Assembly (NCBI GenBank): GCA_001783715.1
Contig: MFNF01000024.1
Coordinates: forward strand, 1 to 34,347
DNA from: Candidatus Lambdaproteobacteria bacterium RIFOXYD2_FULL_56_26
Lineage (GTDB): Bacteria > SAR324 > XYD2-FULL-50-16
Length of the DNA: 34,347 nt
Direction of reading: 5' to 3'
Part shown: positions 1 through 6,876 of the stretch, piece after piece
Numbering within the stretch: the stretch's first letter is position 1
How the letters are laid out: each line of letters opens with the position of its first letter
Program-made: the position numbers and the translations under genes
The notes under the pieces: model-generated
The model's database searches: none
Told to the model about the DNA's origin: nothing
Seen by the model: only the letters and a program-made list of their open reading frames with translations

Positions 1-129
1 AGTCACGGTGCCAGTGGTACCAGGTGTTGTACTGGTTGTAATAGTAGCTTCTTGTTTGCAATTGGCGGTGCATTTGATCCTCTGTGCTTGGTTTGTTTTA
101 CCCCCTTCCAAACTTGACAGCGCCAGGAT
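1..129 (-). other. Thr-rich open frame running off the left edge
   Basis: On the minus strand, a frame following a TGA at 130-132 stays open to position 1. It encodes a Thr/Ser-rich stretch after a Cys (CKQEATITTSTTPG...), a composition like the linkers that follow the lipid-modified Cys in the lipoproteins at 26797 and 28571. No signal peptide, ATG or lipobox is visible in the frame, so it could be a decayed or spurious piece. A second minus-strand frame with an ATG near position 77 and AGAGG before it is also open to the edge. I cannot choose between them. The rest of 1-305 shows no gene I recognise and no clear terminator behind era. Confidence 0.2.
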
Positions 130-305
130 TCAGGAAACTTTCGCTCCCACTTGAGTCTCAAATTTTGCTCTTGTGTGGACGCAGTTGACCTTGGACCTGA
201 CTGTCGGGGTCAGGCAGGTGGAGAGCACAAAACGGGCCTTTATCAGGGGGGAGCCTCGGTTCGAGGCCAAGCTGGATGCGGGTTGGCAGAGGTTCTTTGC
301 CCAAC

Positions 306-1208
306 TTATTCTTCTTTATACCCAAATTCGGCCAACCGGGAACGGTTGTCCACCCAACCTTGGGCCACTTTGACATGGAGGTCCAAAAAGACTTTGGAGC
401 CCACAAGGGTCTCGATCCTTCTCCTGGCTCCAGTGCCGATGGTCTTTAACATCTCCCCGGCCTTGCCGATCAATATCTTTTTGTGGCTTTCCCGCTCCAC
501 AAACACCGTAGCCCAGATCTTCACCCTGACCCCTTCCTCCTGAAATTTATCCACTACTACCGCCACCCCAAAGGGCACCTCTTGGTGCAGCCTACGGTGG
601 ATCTGCTCCCGGATGAATTCTCCGCAAAGGACCTTCTCGGGCAGATCGGTCACTTGGTCCAATTCAAACAAAGGTGGGGAAACCGGCAGGGCCTTGGCCA
701 GCAACTCGGTCAACCCTTCCAACCCTCGTTTGGTCTGGGCGGAGATGGCAAAGGTTTCGGCAAAGGGGAACAGCTGGTTGTAAACCTCCAAGGACCGCAT
801 CACCTCGGCGGGGGAGTAGAGATCGATCTTGTTGAGCAGCAGGTAGGCCTTCTTTTCCAGCCCCGCCAACCGTTCTACAATTGCCTTGTCGCCGTTGCTC
901 GGGTCTTGGTGGAGCAACAAAGGCTCACACAAGTAAAAAACCAGGTCCGACTCGCTGATGCTTTTGTGGGCATAACCAACAATCCGTTTGTGCAGCTCGT
1001 TCTTGGGCAGGTGAATCCCCGGCGTATCCACCAAAATGGCCTGGAACCGGTCTTCGGTCAGAATCCCCCGGATCTGGTTTCTTGTTGTTTGGGGCTTGTC
1101 GGCGGTGATGGAAATCTTCTGGCCCAAAAGGCTGTTGAGCAAAGTGGACTTGCCCACGTTGGGCCGACCAACCAAAGCGACAAAACCGGCACGGAAATTT
1201 GCTTCCAT
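306..1208 (-). CDS. era: GTPase Era
   Basis: Era is an essential GTPase that binds the 3' end of 16S rRNA and helps 30S subunit maturation. The 300-residue product matches the usual Era length (about 300). The P-loop GRPNVGKS is at residues 14-21, followed by a DTPG switch II motif and an NKID base-specificity motif. The C-terminal third is a KH domain with the GKAG loop (ILIGKAGEML). I chose the ATG at 1208 because the longer frame upstream would run through the divergent promoter and tRNA-Thr gene and has no homologous N-terminus. The gene is divergent from the tRNA/ribosomal-protein operon. Its ending shows no clear intrinsic terminator. Confidence 0.97.
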   Translation of the reverse strand: MEANFRAGFVALVGRPNVGKSTLLNSLLGQKISITADKPQTTRNQIRGILTEDRFQAILVDTPGIHLPKNELHKRIVGYAHKSISESDLVFYLCEPLLLHQDPSNGDKAIVERLAGLEKKAYLLLNKIDLYSPAEVMRSLEVYNQLFPFAETFAISAQTKRGLEGLTELLAKALPVSPPLFELDQVTDLPEKVLCGEFIREQIHRRLHQEVPFGVAVVVDKFQEEGVRVKIWATVFVERESHKKILIGKAGEMLKTIGTGARRRIETLVGSKVFLDLHVKVAQGWVDNRSRLAEFGYKEE

Positions 1209-1293
1209 TTCATTGACCAGGGGATCAGGCTTGAACTTAGAGCCAATTTTAAAGCGAATCGGCAAAGAAACAGAGTAGGCGAAGAAAAGGGGA

Positions 1294-1322
1294 TTGACAA
1301 GCAGCAAACCCTTCTTTAAGTT
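1294..1322 (+). promoter_or_regulatory. Sigma-70 type promoter of the tRNA/ribosomal-protein operon
   Basis: TTGACA at 1294-1299 is a perfect -35 box. A 17-base spacer leads to TAAGTT at 1317-1322 as a -10 box. Transcription would start near 1329, about 25 bases before tRNA-Thr. A near-consensus promoter fits a stable-RNA operon that continues into rpmG, secE, nusG and rplKAJL. Confidence 0.65.
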
Positions 1323-1354
1323 TACACATTCGCAGGAATCGAAAGAATGTTTTT

Positions 1355-1429
1355 GCTGGCTTAGCTCAGTGGTAGAGCGGCTGTTTTGTAAACAGCGGGT
1401 CGGGAGTTCGAGTCCCTCAGCCAGCACCA
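1355..1429 (+). tRNA. tRNA-Thr (anticodon TGT)
   Basis: Acceptor GCTGGCT (1355-1361) pairs with AGCCAGC (1419-1425). The discriminator is A and CCA is encoded at 1427-1429. The anticodon loop TTTGTAA carries TGT and the T-arm has the normal GTTCGAG loop. It reads ACA and its relatives. It heads the Thr-Tyr-Thr-rpmG-Trp-secE-nusG block that precedes the ribosomal stalk genes in many bacteria. Confidence 0.97.
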
Positions 1430-1439
1430 GACCCCAGGG

Positions 1440-1524
1440 GGGGAGATTCCCGAGTGGCCAAAGGGAACAGACTGTAAATCTGTCGGCTCCGCCTTCGAAG
1501 GTTCGAATCCTTCTCTCCCCACCA
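1440..1524 (+). tRNA. tRNA-Tyr (anticodon GTA)
   Basis: Acceptor GGGGAGA (1440-1446) pairs with TCTCCCC (1514-1520). The discriminator is A, with CCA at 1522-1524. The anticodon loop CTGTAAA gives GTA. It has the long variable arm of class II tRNAs, as expected for bacterial tRNA-Tyr. It lies 10 bases after tRNA-Thr in the same transcript. Confidence 0.97.
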
Positions 1525-1566
1525 ACGACCTGCGCTTTCGGTTTCTTACATTTTCTAGAGTTTCGG

Positions 1567-1641
1567 GCCCGGGTAGCTCAGGGGTAGAGCGTTTCCTTGG
1601 TAAGGAAAAGGTCGTCAGTTCGATTCTGATCCTGGGCTCCA
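1567..1641 (+). tRNA. tRNA-Thr (anticodon GGT)
   Basis: Acceptor GCCCGGG (1567-1573) pairs with CCTGGGC (1631-1637). The discriminator is T, followed by encoded CCA at 1639-1641. The anticodon loop TTGGTAA gives GGT, which reads ACC and ACU. In the common bacterial order a tRNA-Gly precedes this tRNA and a tuf gene follows it. Here neither is present, and rpmG follows after 24 bases. Confidence 0.95.
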
Positions 1642-1665
1642 CACGTTTCACCAAAGAAGTTTAAG

Positions 1666-1815
1666 ATGAGAGACATCATTCAGCTTCAATGCACCGACTG
1701 CAAACGGCGCAACTACAGCAAGACCCGCAATAAAAAAGCGAAGCCCCAGAAAATGGAGCTGAAAAAGTACTGCCCCTGGTGCCAAAAGCACACGGAGCAT
1801 AAGGAGACGAAGTAA
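1666..1815 (+). CDS. rpmG: 50S ribosomal protein L33
   Basis: The product is 49 residues, the normal L33 length. It begins [17 protein letters not shown] and ends near [14 protein letters not shown]. The two CxxC pairs (CTDC, CPWC) form the zinc-ribbon version of L33. It is a small large-subunit protein that binds 23S rRNA near the E site. It sits between tRNA-Thr and tRNA-Trp in the operon, its usual neighbourhood next to secE-nusG. The frame is too short to stand out by length and was recognised from translation. Confidence 0.95.
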   Translation: MRDIIQLQCTDCKRRNYSKTRNKKAKPQKMELKKYCPWCQKHTEHKETK

Positions 1816-1841
1816 TTTTTTTGTCTCCTGCAATCCAATGT

Positions 1842-1918
1842 AGGCCAGTAGCTCCAATTGGTAGAGCATCGGTCTCCAAAACCGAGTGTTGTGGGTTCGA
1901 GTCCCCCCTGGCCTGCCA
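1842..1918 (+). tRNA. tRNA-Trp (anticodon CCA)
   Basis: Acceptor AGGCCAG (1842-1848) pairs with CTGGCCT (1908-1914). The discriminator is G, typical of tRNA-Trp, and CCA is encoded at 1916-1918. The anticodon loop CTCCAAA gives CCA. It lies between rpmG and secE, the conserved bacterial position. Confidence 0.97.
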
Positions 1919-1953
1919 AACTTTGAGGGACCAAGCCCCTTTTCGGATCAAGT

Positions 1954-2139
1954 ATGTTTAAACGGATCGCTGGTTTTTTCGCCGAAGTAAAAGGCGAATT
2001 CAAAAAGGTTAGCTGGCCCAGCCGAGAACAAACCGTGCGGCAGACCGGCGTGGTCCTGATGATCACCCTGATTGCCTCGGTATTCCTGGGGATCATTGAC
2101 TACGGGCTCTCCGAGGCCGTGAAACAGGTTATTCGATAG
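1954..2139 (+). CDS. secE: Preprotein translocase subunit SecE
   Basis: SecE clamps SecY in the SecYEG channel of the inner membrane. The 61-residue product is the short single-helix form. It has an amphipathic N-terminal segment containing the conserved EFKKVSWPSREQ motif (residues 15-26), then one transmembrane helix (about residues 30-52). It lies between tRNA-Trp and nusG, the classic order, and nusG starts 12 bases after its stop. Confidence 0.96.
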   Translation: MFKRIAGFFAEVKGEFKKVSWPSREQTVRQTGVVLMITLIASVFLGIIDYGLSEAVKQVIR

Positions 2140-2151
2140 GATCGACTCAAA

Positions 2152-2703
2152 ATGACCGAAGCTAGCTCTCCTTACAAGTGGTACATCATCCAGGCCTACG
2201 CCGGGTATGAAGAGAAGGTGAAACTTCTGCTCAACGAACAGCTCAAGATCAACAAAATGGAAGAGCTGGTCCAAGAGATTTTTATCCCTTCCGAAGAGGT
2301 TACCACCAAAAAGGGCGAGAAGGTCAGGAAGACCAAGGTCACCTACTTTCCGGGCTACATCCTGATCAAGATGAACTTGACCCAGGACCTTTGGCACATC
2401 ATCCGCAACGTACCCAAGGTTTCGGGTTTTGTGGGCGGGGAGCAAACCAACCCCAAGTCGGTCTCCGAAAAGGAACTGGAATCCATCCGTGGCCAGATCT
2501 CTTCGGGGCTCAAGCAGCAGGAGATCGACTCCACCTTCACCATCGGCCAGACCGTGGCGGTGATCGACGGTCCTTTCGCCGAGTTTAACGGCGTGATTGA
2601 TCAGGTGGACAAGGAACACAACAAGCTGACTGTTTTGGTCAGCATTTTTGGCCGCTCGACCCCGTTGGAGTTGAGCTTCGAGAAAGTCCGGTTGGTGGAC
2701 TGA
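2152..2703 (+). CDS. nusG: Transcription termination/antitermination factor NusG
   Basis: NusG binds RNA polymerase, suppresses pausing and links it to Rho or to ribosomal S10. The 183-residue product is of normal length. The NGN domain starts with KWYIIQAYAGYEEKV and includes FIPSEEV and the FPGYILIKM strand. The C-terminal KOW domain contains VAVIDGPFAEFNGVI and ends FEKVRLVD. It is co-transcribed with secE and the L11 operon. Confidence 0.98.
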   Translation: MTEASSPYKWYIIQAYAGYEEKVKLLLNEQLKINKMEELVQEIFIPSEEVTTKKGEKVRKTKVTYFPGYILIKMNLTQDLWHIIRNVPKVSGFVGGEQTNPKSVSEKELESIRGQISSGLKQQEIDSTFTIGQTVAVIDGPFAEFNGVIDQVDKEHNKLTVLVSIFGRSTPLELSFEKVRLVD

Positions 2704-2740
2704 ATTGAAGGCTAATAACGAGTCATTTTAGAGAACCGGA

Positions 2741-3172
2741 ATGGCAAAGAAAATTACGGGCTACATCAAGTTGCAAATCCCTGCCGGGAAAGCAAACCCC
2801 GCTCCCCCGATCGGCCCCGCTTTGGGCCAGCACGGGGTCAACATCATGGAGTTCTGCAAGACTTTTAACGCCAGAACCCAGGCACAAGACGGCATGATCA
2901 CCCCGGTGGTGATCACCGTTTATGCAGACCGCAGCTTTACCTTCATCACCAAAACCCCTCCGGTGCCGGTGTTGATCCAAAAAGCCCTCGGGCTGGCCAA
3001 AGGCTCGCCGGAACCGAACCTCAAAAAGGTCGGCAAGATCAGCGAAGCCCAAATCGAAGAAATCGCCAAGGTCAAACTACCGGACCTCAACTGCTATGAC
3101 CTCCTGGCAGCAAAGAAAATGGTAGCAGGTACTGCCAAAAGCATGGGCGTTGAAGTCCCTGCTCCTTGGTAA
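2741..3172 (+). CDS. rplK: 50S ribosomal protein L11
   Basis: L11 binds the GTPase-associated region of 23S rRNA at the base of the stalk. The 143-residue length is typical. Visible signatures are the N-terminal [22 protein letters not shown] proline-rich segment and the C-terminal RNA-binding domain ending in [10 protein letters not shown]. It starts 37 bases after nusG and leads the rplK-rplA pair, which is usually autoregulated by L1 binding to the mRNA near the rplK start. Confidence 0.98.
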   Translation: MAKKITGYIKLQIPAGKANPAPPIGPALGQHGVNIMEFCKTFNARTQAQDGMITPVVITVYADRSFTFITKTPPVPVLIQKALGLAKGSPEPNLKKVGKISEAQIEEIAKVKLPDLNCYDLLAAKKMVAGTAKSMGVEVPAPW

Positions 3173-3197
3173 CCGACACTAGAACCTAAGAGACCGA

Positions 3198-3893
3198 ATG
3201 CCAAACCTTTCCAAACGTAAAAAAGAGTGGCTCAAGGAGCTTGACCGCACCAAGAAGTACTCTCTCGAAGAAGCGATCGCTCTGGTCCAAAAGTATTCCA
3301 CCGTCAAGTTCGCCGAGAAGGTGGACGTTGCGGTTCGTTTAGGGATCGACCCCCGCAAATCCGACCAAATGGTCCGGGGCTCTTGTATCCTCCCCCACGG
3401 CACCGGCCAAAAGCTTCGAGTTTTGGTGTTCGCCAAAGGGGATAAGGAAAAGGAAGCCTTGGATGCCGGTGCCGACTACGCCGGTGGCGAAGAGTTGGCC
3501 GACAAGATCCAGGCGGAAAGCTGGTTTGAATTTGACCGGGTGGTGGCTACCCCCGACATGATGGGCGTGGTAGGGAAGATCGGTCGTCTTTTGGGCCCCA
3601 AAGGCCTGATGCCAAACCCCAAGGTTGGCACCGTGACTTTGGACATCAAAACCGCCGTCACCGAGATCAAAAAAGGTCAGGTCCAGTTCCGTACCGACAA
3701 AGGGGCAAACGTCCACTCTACCTGTGGGTTGGCCAGCTTTGAAGTCACGGCGCTCAAGGAAAACGTTCAGGCCATCGTCGAAACCTTGGTTCGTCTCAAG
3801 CCCTCGTCGGCCAAAGGGACTTACATCAAAGGGGTGACCCTTTCCTCGACCATGGGTCCGGGGATTAGGCTCGAAGAAGGCCAGTTCCGCTAG
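3198..3893 (+). CDS. rplA: 50S ribosomal protein L1
   Basis: L1 forms the mobile stalk beside the E site and represses its own operon. The 231-residue product has the L1 signature: [17 protein letters not shown] near the start, the [14 protein letters not shown] motif in the middle domain, and a C-terminal [16 protein letters not shown]. It follows rplK by 25 bases. A hairpin right after the stop separates it from rplJ. Confidence 0.98.
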   Translation: MPNLSKRKKEWLKELDRTKKYSLEEAIALVQKYSTVKFAEKVDVAVRLGIDPRKSDQMVRGSCILPHGTGQKLRVLVFAKGDKEKEALDAGADYAGGEELADKIQAESWFEFDRVVATPDMMGVVGKIGRLLGPKGLMPNPKVGTVTLDIKTAVTEIKKGQVQFRTDKGANVHSTCGLASFEVTALKENVQAIVETLVRLKPSSAKGTYIKGVTLSSTMGPGIRLEEGQFR

Positions 3894-4181
3894 TTTGTTG
3901 GGTTTACCCGGAGGCCTCCCGCCTCCGGTTGGTTCTTTCGTCCCCCTGGGGGCCGCAAAAAATTGACGGTTATTGAAGACCGCAGGTGCCCAGAAGGCTT
4001 AATCCCCTGCCGAGATGACCCCCGTCTGCAACTCGTTTGTGTCTCAAACGGTTGGTCCTCTCGTTTTCCTACAAAAGTCTCTTCAATACCCCCAAAAGCT
4101 CTTGGTCCAGAGTTAAAACAGGGCAGAACTCCCCTTTGAAGTTTTAAAGGGGAAAATGTTTCAACATTGTTAGGAGAATTC
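3894..4181 (+). promoter_or_regulatory. rplJL leader region (probable L10 autoregulatory leader)
   Basis: This 288-base non-coding gap between rplA and rplJ holds several structures. The first is a perfect 8-bp hairpin, CCGGAGGC (3908-3915) with GCCTCCGG (3921-3928), followed by a T-rich stretch that may act as an attenuator. The second is a 7-bp hairpin, CCCCTTT (4131-4137) with AAAGGGG (4146-4152), 19 bases before the rplJ Shine-Dalgarno. Long leaders here normally bind the L10-(L12)n complex and repress rplJL translation. That role is inferred from position. I did not identify the kink-turn motif. Confidence 0.55.
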
Positions 4182-4709
4182 ATGGATCGGTCGCAAAAAG
4201 AGCAACTGGTCGCCGAATTCGGGGACATTTTCAAAAAAGCCCAGTCAGGGGTCTTGGTTGACTATCAGGGGATCGGTGTCGAATCCTTGACCAGTCTGCG
4301 CAAGTCGCTTTTTGCTCAAGGGTCTCGGGTTCGGGTGATCAAAAACACCTTGGCCAAGATCGCCAGCAAAGGCACTCCCTACGAAGCTTTGTCCAAAGAA
4401 TTCGTCCAGACCCGTGCCATTGTTTATACCGAAAAGGACGCAGTCTCCCAAGCCAAAGTCATGACCGAGGCCGTCAAGACCAACGACAAGTTGAAAATTG
4501 TCGCCGGTCTTTTGGTCACCGGCGGACAAGGTAAGTTGCTGAGCGCCAAGGATGTGGATGCTCTGAGCAAGTTGCCTTCAAGGGAAGAACTGTTGACCAA
4601 GTTGCTGTTCGTTATGAACGCCCCGGCAACCAACTTCGTCCGTACCTTGAACGAGGTACCCACCAGTTTTGTTCGCTGTGTCAAAGCCATCGCAGAATCC
4701 AAATCGTAA
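4182..4709 (+). CDS. rplJ: 50S ribosomal protein L10
   Basis: L10 anchors L7/L12 dimers to the ribosome as the stalk base. The 175-residue product begins MDRSQKEQLVAEF. It has the GVLVDYQGI strand and the VRVIKNTLAKIA RNA-binding motif, and a C-terminal helix for L7/L12 dimers. I chose the ATG at 4182 because AGGAG at 4172-4176 sits at the right distance. A TTG at 4167 would give five extra residues and overlaps that ribosome binding site. rplL follows 23 bases later. Confidence 0.97.
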   Translation: MDRSQKEQLVAEFGDIFKKAQSGVLVDYQGIGVESLTSLRKSLFAQGSRVRVIKNTLAKIASKGTPYEALSKEFVQTRAIVYTEKDAVSQAKVMTEAVKTNDKLKIVAGLLVTGGQGKLLSAKDVDALSKLPSREELLTKLLFVMNAPATNFVRTLNEVPTSFVRCVKAIAESKS

Positions 4710-4732
4710 CCACTGTTTTTTAGGAGAATTCC

Positions 4733-5119
4733 ATGTCCGCAATCACCAAAGCCCAAGTTATCGAGTTTATCGCCAACATGTCCGTCCTCGACCTGTCCGA
4801 AATGGTCAAGGAAATGGAAGAAAAATTCGGCGTTAGCGCTGCTGCTGCCGTTTCTTTCGCCGGTGCCGCTCCTGCCGCTGCTGCTGCAGTGGAAGAAGAA
4901 AAAACCGAATTTGACGTGATCATGACCAGTTTTGGTGCCAACAAGATCAACGTCATCAAAGAAATCCGCGGGATCACCGGTCTGGGCCTCAAAGAAGCCA
5001 AAGACCTGGTTGAAGCTGCCGGTCCCGACTGCAAAGTCAAAGAAGGTGTTTCCAAAGACGAAGCTGCCAACATCAAAAAACAGTTGGAAGCTGCCGGCGC
5101 TGCCGTGGATGTCAAGTAA
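4733..5119 (+). CDS. rplL: 50S ribosomal protein L7/L12
   Basis: L7/L12 dimers form the flexible stalk that recruits translation GTPases. The 128-residue protein has the N-terminal dimerisation helices, an Ala-rich hinge at about residues 35-55, and the C-terminal domain with [24 protein letters not shown], the factor-binding helix. AGGAG precedes the ATG. An intrinsic terminator follows within 16 bases, so the operon ends here rather than running into rpoB as in most bacteria. Confidence 0.98.
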   Translation: MSAITKAQVIEFIANMSVLDLSEMVKEMEEKFGVSAAAAVSFAGAAPAAAAAVEEEKTEFDVIMTSFGANKINVIKEIRGITGLGLKEAKDLVEAAGPDCKVKEGVSKDEAANIKKQLEAAGAAVDVK

Positions 5120-5134
5120 TCAGGTTCGCCTGTA

Positions 5135-5170
5135 AGCCCGGCTGCCCCAAGGGAGCCGGGCTTTTTTTTT
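5135..5170 (+). terminator. Intrinsic terminator after rplL
   Basis: AGCCCGGCT (5135-5143) pairs with AGCCGGGCT (5154-5162). The loop can extend the stem with CCC/GGG. A run of nine T follows from 5162. This is a strong Rho-independent terminator that closes the ribosomal-protein operon. Confidence 0.9.
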
Positions 5171-5300
5171 GCCCAAAAATTGGGGAAATCTTGGTTTTCA
5201 TCGGGGGAAGTGGTAACCTCCCTTACGCTCATTCCTTGGGAATGCTCCTATGATGAAAAGACCAAGTTTTTAAAGACTACTTCCTTCCCACAGAGGTTTT

Positions 5301-5891
5301 ATGGCCATAACTCTCCCAGAATTGCCCTTTCCCAAGACCGCCCTGGCTCCCTACATCAGCGCCAACACCTTGGACTTCCACCATGGAAAGCACCACAACG
5401 CTTATGTGACCAACCTCAACAAGCTGATCGAAGGCACCGACTTGGCCTCCAAGTCCTTGGAAGAGATCATCAAGGCCGTGGCCGGGGACTCCTCCAAAGC
5501 AGGGATCTTCAACAATGCCGCCCAGGCCTGGAACCACACCTTCTACTGGCATTGCATGAAGCAAAACGGTGGCGGTGAACCGACCGGCAAGATCAAAGGG
5601 ATGATCGAATCCACCTTTGGCTCTTACGCCAAGTTTGTGGAAGAATTCAAAAATGCCGGAGCCACCCAGTTTGGCAGCGGCTGGGCCTGGTTGGTCCTCG
5701 AAGGCGGGACCCTGAAGATCACCAAGACCCCAAACGCCGACACTCCGATGGCCCACGGCCAAAAGGCCCTGTTGACCGTTGATGTTTGGGAACATGCTTA
5801 TTACCTGGACTTCCAGAACCGCCGACCCGATTATTTGACCGCATTTGTGGATCACTTGATCAACTGGGATTTTGTGAATTCCAACCTTTAA
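5301..5891 (+). CDS. sodB: Superoxide dismutase [Fe]
   Basis: The enzyme converts superoxide to hydrogen peroxide and oxygen in the cytoplasm. At 196 residues it matches FeSOD length. Metal ligands by alignment are His27 (in FHHGKHH), His79 (in AWNHTFYW), Asp161 and His165 (in DVWEHAYY). Gln75, in NNAAQAWNH before the second His, is the position that marks the Fe-type enzyme, as opposed to the Mn-type Gln in the later GGH motif. It stands alone between two terminators and has no signal peptide. Confidence 0.96.
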   Translation: MAITLPELPFPKTALAPYISANTLDFHHGKHHNAYVTNLNKLIEGTDLASKSLEEIIKAVAGDSSKAGIFNNAAQAWNHTFYWHCMKQNGGGEPTGKIKGMIESTFGSYAKFVEEFKNAGATQFGSGWAWLVLEGGTLKITKTPNADTPMAHGQKALLTVDVWEHAYYLDFQNRRPDYLTAFVDHLINWDFVNSNL

Positions 5892-5911
5892 TTCGTCCCG
5901 GTTTTCTGTTT

Positions 5912-5952
5912 GCCTTGGCCGGGGGGAGAAGCTCCCGGTTGAGGCTTTTTTC
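5912..5952 (+). terminator. Intrinsic terminator after sodB
   Basis: GCCTTGGCCGGG (from 5912) pairs with CCCGGTTGAGGC (5934-5945), with some G-T pairs. A TTTTTTCT tail follows. It lies 20 bases after the sodB stop and ends 22 bases before the next start codon. Confidence 0.7.
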
Positions 5953-5974
5953 TCCTTCTCTTGGGGTGCCCCAC

Positions 5975-6256
5975 ATGTCTTGGGAACAGCAGTATCTGGA
6001 GTTGCGGCTCAAAAACCAAATCTCCATTCACGACACACAGGTCAGTCCACAGGTCTTTGTGCAAGGCTTGGCGGAGATTTACAAAAATCTGTTTTTAGCG
6101 GTCAAGGAAGAGCAACCGGGGGCCAAAGTCAAGCTGGCCGATTTTGCGGTGGAATACCTCAACATCGCCCGGTCGGTCCACCAAGCGGGCCCCGAATACC
6201 AAGCCATCAAGGCCAAGATCATGCTCGACCTCAATACGGTCAAGGGAACCCTCTAG
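5975..6256 (+). CDS. Unrecognised 93-residue helical protein
   Basis: I do not recognise this family. The product begins MSWEQQYLELRLKNQ and looks soluble and mostly helical, with no signal peptide, cysteines or membrane segment. The ATG at 5975 was chosen because the longer frame runs back through sodB. Ribosome binding is weak (TTGGGGTGCC upstream). Its TAG stop overlaps the stop of the convergent J-domain gene by four bases, so the two genes share the tetranucleotide CTAG region. The codon use matches the neighbours, which supports a real gene. Confidence 0.6.
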   Translation: MSWEQQYLELRLKNQISIHDTQVSPQVFVQGLAEIYKNLFLAVKEEQPGAKVKLADFAVEYLNIARSVHQAGPEYQAIKAKIMLDLNTVKGTL

Positions 6257-6699
6257 GGTTTTTCGCCCCACTGGGCCAAAAGCCGTTCGTAGGTTTCCCC
6301 CAGGATCTGCACGATCCGGTTGGCGGACTGCATTTTCTCCGGGTCATGGGCAAACCGGTCGGGGTGGTATTTTTTCAGCTCCAGTTTGCGGGCCTTTTTG
6401 AGCTCCTCCAGGGTCACCGGAGGGGTGAGGCCAAATGCGGCCAAGTCTCGTAACATGGCATCGCTGTACTTGCTCGCCCTGGGGGGCCTGGGTCCGAAGT
6501 TGAAGTTTGGCGGCGGTTCCGGGTTTGGTTGTTTGGCCTTCTGCCCCTCCCCAGCTTTGGGTTCTTCGATGCCCAGCCTCTGTTCCCAAGCCCGCAGCCC
6601 TTGGTCCAAGGCTTCGTAAAAACCGTCAAACTGCTCTTGCCCCAGACTTTTGAGTAACCGGGTAATCCTTTGGTTCAAATCCATCGGTGCTCCTGCCAT
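6253..6699 (-). CDS. J-domain (DnaJ-like) protein
   Basis: The C-terminal 60 residues form a J domain: VTLEELKKARKLELKKYHPDR, with the HPD tripeptide at residues 112-114 that stimulates DnaK ATPase. The N-terminal 90 residues hold a helical segment and a Pro/Gly-rich linker. There is no zinc-finger or CTD region, so it is a type III J protein whose client is unknown. The ATG at 6699 has AGGGG before it. An alternative ATG at 6684 has GGAGC before it. It is divergent from ftsH and convergent with the 93-residue gene. Confidence 0.85.
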   Translation of the reverse strand: MAGAPMDLNQRITRLLKSLGQEQFDGFYEALDQGLRAWEQRLGIEEPKAGEGQKAKQPNPEPPPNFNFGPRPPRASKYSDAMLRDLAAFGLTPPVTLEELKKARKLELKKYHPDRFAHDPEKMQSANRIVQILGETYERLLAQWGEKP

Positions 6700-6817
6700 T
6701 GGTCCCCTTTCCTTACTCCCACCGCCCTGGGAAGGTCAAGCCCGCCCACTGCTCGGGAGCCTGGGTAAAGCAGGACCCCAAAGTTTTATTATCCGAAAAC
6801 CTCCGCCTCCTTTTCGC

Positions 6818-6846
6818 TTGGAAGATTGGGGAAAAGGCCGTAGAAT
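6818..6846 (+). promoter_or_regulatory. Promoter of the ftsH operon
   Basis: TTGGAA at 6818-6823, a 17-base spacer and TAGAAT at 6841-6846 give a good sigma-70 type promoter. The start would be near 6853, about 24 bases before the ftsH ATG. It would drive ftsH-folP-cdaA-cdaR-pdxJ. Confidence 0.55.
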
Positions 6847-6876
6847 CCAGAGCGGATTAACCTCTAGAGGAACCTC

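Noticed and set aside
1567-1641. Third tRNA as tRNA-Gly, because of the U discriminator
   Set aside because: The seven-base loop is TTGGTAA, which puts GGT at positions 34-36. That is tRNA-Thr. U73 occurs in tRNA-Thr(GGT) of other bacteria.
1948-2619. 223-codon open frame opposite secE-nusG
   Set aside because: Shadow of two strongly conserved genes. The translation has no domain and no start context.
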